Origin: Bradyrhizobium viridifuturi | GTDB lineage: Bacteria; Pseudomonadota; Alphaproteobacteria; Rhizobiales; Xanthobacteraceae | Assembly (NCBI RefSeq): GCF_001238275.1 | Contig: NZ_LGTB01000003.1 | Location: 62,001 to 126,000, forward strand | Length of the DNA stretch: 64,000 bases | Reading direction: 5' to 3' | In this document: positions 62,066-64,000 of the stretch, piece after piece | How the letters are laid out: each line of letters starts with the position of its first letter | Position numbering within the stretch: the stretch's first letter is position 1 | Position numbers and translations under genes: made by a program | Notes under the pieces: model-generated | Databases searched by the model: none | The model's input: the letters and a program-made list of their open reading frames with translations, nothing else | Told to the model about the DNA's origin: nothing

Positions 62066-62842
62066 ATGGCAAACAAGGTCAAGCAGGTCTGGGCATCGGG
62101 CAAGGCGGTGGTCAACGCGTGGCTCGCGATCCCCTCCGGGTTTTCGGCCGAAGTGATCGCGCAATGCGGCTTCGACAGCGTCACCGTCGACATGCAGCAC
62201 GGCGTGCAGGATTATCAGTCCATGGTGCAATGCTTCCAGGCGATGCATGCCCATCCGGTGACGCCGATGGTCCGCGTGCCCTGGAATGAGCCCGGCATCA
62301 TCGGCAAGGTGCTGGACGGCGGCGCCTATGGCGTGATCTGCCCGATGGTCAACACGCCGCAGGAAGCCAAGAACCTCGTCTCCTATGCGAAGTATCCGCC
62401 GAAGGGCGTGCGCTCCAACGGTCCGATCCGCGCCGGCATGTACGGCTCGGCCGGCACCTATCAGCAGACCGCCAACGACGAGATCGTGCTGCTGCCGATG
62501 ATGGAGACCAAGACCGCGGTCGAGAACATGGAAGCGATCCTCGATGTCGAAGGCATCGACGGCGTCTATATCGGTCCGTCCGACCTCGGCTTCTCCTACG
62601 GTCTGGTGCCGAAGCTCGATCGCGACGAGCCGGAGATCCTCAAGATCTACGAGAAGATCATCAAGGAGTGCGGCAAGCGCGGCCTCAACCCGGGCATCCA
62701 CTGCTCCGGCGCCGAGGGCGCGGTGCGCGCGATCAACATGGGCTTCAAGCTCGTGACGCTGTCGAACGAAGTCGGCCTGATGCAGGTCTACGCCAAGATG
62801 CAGGTCAACGCGACCCGCGAGAAGTCCGGCGGCAAGGCGTAG
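62066..62842 (+). CDS. HpcH/HpaI-family 2-oxo acid aldolase
   Basis: This 258-residue class II pyruvate aldolase has FDSVTVDMQHGVQDYQSMVQ (catalytic His and Asp), PMVRVPWNEPGIIGKVLDGG (Arg), YGVICPMVNTPQEAKNLV and metal-binding acidic residues in VLLPMMETKTAVENM and GVYIGPSDLGFSYG. It cleaves 4-hydroxy-2-oxo acids to pyruvate and an aldehyde. By context (Ldh-family oxidoreductase before, UxaA-family dehydratase after) it may act on a 2-keto-3-deoxy sugar acid, as GarL and RhmA do. It is also the only candidate here for the missing HpaI step of the hpa operon, about 8 kb away. Confidence 0.9.
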   Translation: MANKVKQVWASGKAVVNAWLAIPSGFSAEVIAQCGFDSVTVDMQHGVQDYQSMVQCFQAMHAHPVTPMVRVPWNEPGIIGKVLDGGAYGVICPMVNTPQEAKNLVSYAKYPPKGVRSNGPIRAGMYGSAGTYQQTANDEIVLLPMMETKTAVENMEAILDVEGIDGVYIGPSDLGFSYGLVPKLDRDEPEILKIYEKIIKECGKRGLNPGIHCSGAEGAVRAINMGFKLVTLSNEVGLMQVYAKMQVNATREKSGGKA

Positions 62843-62850
62843 TCATCTTC

Positions 62851-62915
62851 GCGAATGGCGAACAGGGAGTAGCGAATGACGCTACTCCCAATTCCATTCG
62901 CTACTCGCCATTCGC
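62851..62915. repeat. Nested palindrome GCGAATGGCGA...GAGTAGCGAATG
   Basis: GCGAATGGCGA (62851-62861) pairs with TCGCCATTCGC (62905-62915), and GAGTAGCGAATG (62867-62878) pairs with CATTCGCTACTC (62895-62906). The arms overlap by two bases on the right. It lies between two genes of the same operon and is a bradyrhizobial repeat type. Confidence 0.85.
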
Positions 62916-62932
62916 TCCAAAGGAGAACTCCC

Positions 62933-64000
62933 ATGGCCTCGGCACAAGTGATCCGCCTGCACGCCGACGACAGCGTTTTGATCGCGCGCGCGAGCCTGCC
63001 GCCGGGGCTTGAGGTGACCGAGGGCGTCACCACGGTCGACCGCATTCCGGCCGGCCACAAGGTCGCGATCAAGCCGATCGCGATGGGCGAACCGATCCGG
63101 CGTTACGGCCAGATCATCGGCTTTGCGACCCAGCCGATCGCACCGGGCCAGCATGTGCACACCCAGAACTGCGGCATGGGCGATTTCGCCAAGGACTACG
63201 CCTATGGCGTCGACGTCAAGCCGGTGCCGAATTTCGATCTGCCGGCGACCTTCGAGGGCATCCGCCGCGCCGACGGCCGCGTCGCGACGCGCAACTATAT
63301 CGGCATCCTCACCTCGGTGAATTGCAGCGCCCACGTCGCCGGCATCGTCGCCGACATGTTCAAGAAGAATCCGTTCACCGGCGACAATCCGCTCGCCGAC
63401 TACCCGAATGTCGACGGCGTCGTCGCGCTGACCCACAAGACCGGCTGCGGCATGACCCAGGACGAGCCGCTGGCGCTGCTTCGCCGCACGCTCGGCGGCT
63501 ATGCGCGCCACGTCAATTTCTCCAACGTCATCGTGCTCGGCCTCGGCTGCGAGGTGAACCAGATCGGCGGCCTGATGCAGGAGCAGAAGCTCGCCGGCCG
63601 CCTGCGCGCGATGGACATTCAGGAGGTCGGCGGCACCCGCAAGACCGTGGAAGCCGGCGTTGCCTTCGTGAAGGAAGCGCTCGCCGACGCCAACAAGGTC
63701 AAGCGCGAGGCAGTGCCGGCGAGCGAGCTTACCGTGGCGCTGCAATGCGGCGGCTCGGACGGTTACTCCGGCGTGTCGGCCAACCCTGCACTCGGCGCGG
63801 CGAGCGATTTGTTGGTCCGTCACGGCGGCACGGTGATCCTGTCGGAGACGCCCGAAACCTATGGCGCCGAACATCTGCTGACCCGCCGCGCCGTCAGCCG
63901 CGAGGTCGGCGAGAAGCTGGTCGGCCTGATGCGCTGGTGGGAGGAATACACCCAGCGTGAGGGCGCCGAGATGAACGCCAACCCGAGCCCCGGCAACAAG
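62933..64000 (+). CDS. UxaA-family altronate/galactarate dehydratase-like protein (partial, runs off the window)
   Basis: The first 356 residues are present, with no stop before the window end. Residues about 1-75 form a SAF domain (VLIARASLPPGLEVTEG, GEPIRRYGQIIGFA). The dehydratase region has THKTGCGMTQDEPLALL and VLGLGCEVNQIGGLMQE with conserved Cys, and ALQCGGSDGYSGVSANPALG. The spaced cysteines (Cys in SVNCSA, TGCGM, GLGCE) are the likely metal or Fe-S ligands. Family members dehydrate altronate, galactarate or (R)-sulfolactate-type substrates. The AAAGGAGAAC ribosome-binding site is 6 bases before the ATG. It is probably the third catabolic gene of the transporter operon. The substrate remains unknown. 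Confidence 0.9.
   Translation, partial: MASAQVIRLHADDSVLIARASLPPGLEVTEGVTTVDRIPAGHKVAIKPIAMGEPIRRYGQIIGFATQPIAPGQHVHTQNCGMGDFAKDYAYGVDVKPVPNFDLPATFEGIRRADGRVATRNYIGILTSVNCSAHVAGIVADMFKKNPFTGDNPLADYPNVDGVVALTHKTGCGMTQDEPLALLRRTLGGYARHVNFSNVIVLGLGCEVNQIGGLMQEQKLAGRLRAMDIQEVGGTRKTVEAGVAFVKEALADANKVKREAVPASELTVALQCGGSDGYSGVSANPALGAASDLLVRHGGTVILSETPETYGAEHLLTRRAVSREVGEKLVGLMRWWEEYTQREGAEMNANPSPGNK

Noticed and set aside
62882..62932. Minus-strand open frame across 62882-63874
   Set aside because: It is antisense to the UxaA-family gene, whose plus-strand frame has clear family motifs and a good ribosome-binding site.

Overview
The window looks like chromosome of Bradyrhizobium or a close relative (Alphaproteobacteria, Hyphomicrobiales). 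The DNA is GC-rich, with strong G/C third-position bias. There are two HAAT-type (branched-chain amino acid type) ABC importers, many acyl-CoA enzymes, and a high density of short intergenic palindromic repeats of the kind common in that genus. The assignment rests on gene style and repeats only; no rRNA or tRNA gene is present.

Layout. (1) 0.2-3.2 kb: an L-threonate catabolic operon (ltnD-otnI-otnK) whose decarboxylase partner otnC is not in view. (2) 3.4-7.1 kb: two tandem chemoreceptors with almost identical signalling halves and a shared upstream motif. (3) 7.4-11.7 kb: an RND efflux pump and its adaptor. (4) 11.8-37.8 kb: a mixed-strand acyl-CoA catabolic region with thiolase-like proteins, acyl-CoA dehydrogenases, enoyl-CoA hydratases, SDRs, two acyl-CoA synthetases, a thiolase/DUF35 pair and a kinase/DUF6285 pair. 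The ACAD10/11-type dehydrogenase, SDR, APH-like kinase, DUF6285 protein and CoA ligase together look like a levulinate (Lva)-type route for 4-hydroxyacyl-CoAs. Phosphoenolpyruvate carboxylase (ppc) and a Tat-exported SMP-30 protein sit inside this region. (5) 38-44.7 kb: a HAAT importer operon followed by an amidase and a DUF2848 protein. (6) 44.9-47.8 kb: a 2OG-Fe(II) oxygenase, alkB and an MFS transporter. (7) 47.8-55.0 kb: a homoprotocatechuate meta-cleavage operon (hpaH-F-E-D-FAH plus a ThDP enzyme) with a divergent MarR regulator and a perfect palindrome between them. (8) 55.0-64.0 kb: a GntR/FCD regulator divergent from a second HAAT importer that contains a fused permease-ATPase. This importer is followed by an Ldh-family dehydrogenase, an HpcH/HpaI aldolase and a UxaA-family dehydratase that runs off the window end. 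Region 8 looks like a sugar-acid or hydroxy-acid uptake and catabolism unit.

Quality note. Seven genes carry eight apparent frameshifts, and every one is repaired by adding a single base, usually restoring a GG or CC pair. I read these mainly as sequencing or assembly errors, and I give the full repaired gene extents.

The intergenic gaps are mostly filled by several families of inverted repeats, listed individually. No CRISPR array, prophage, insertion sequence, tRNA or rRNA was recognised.
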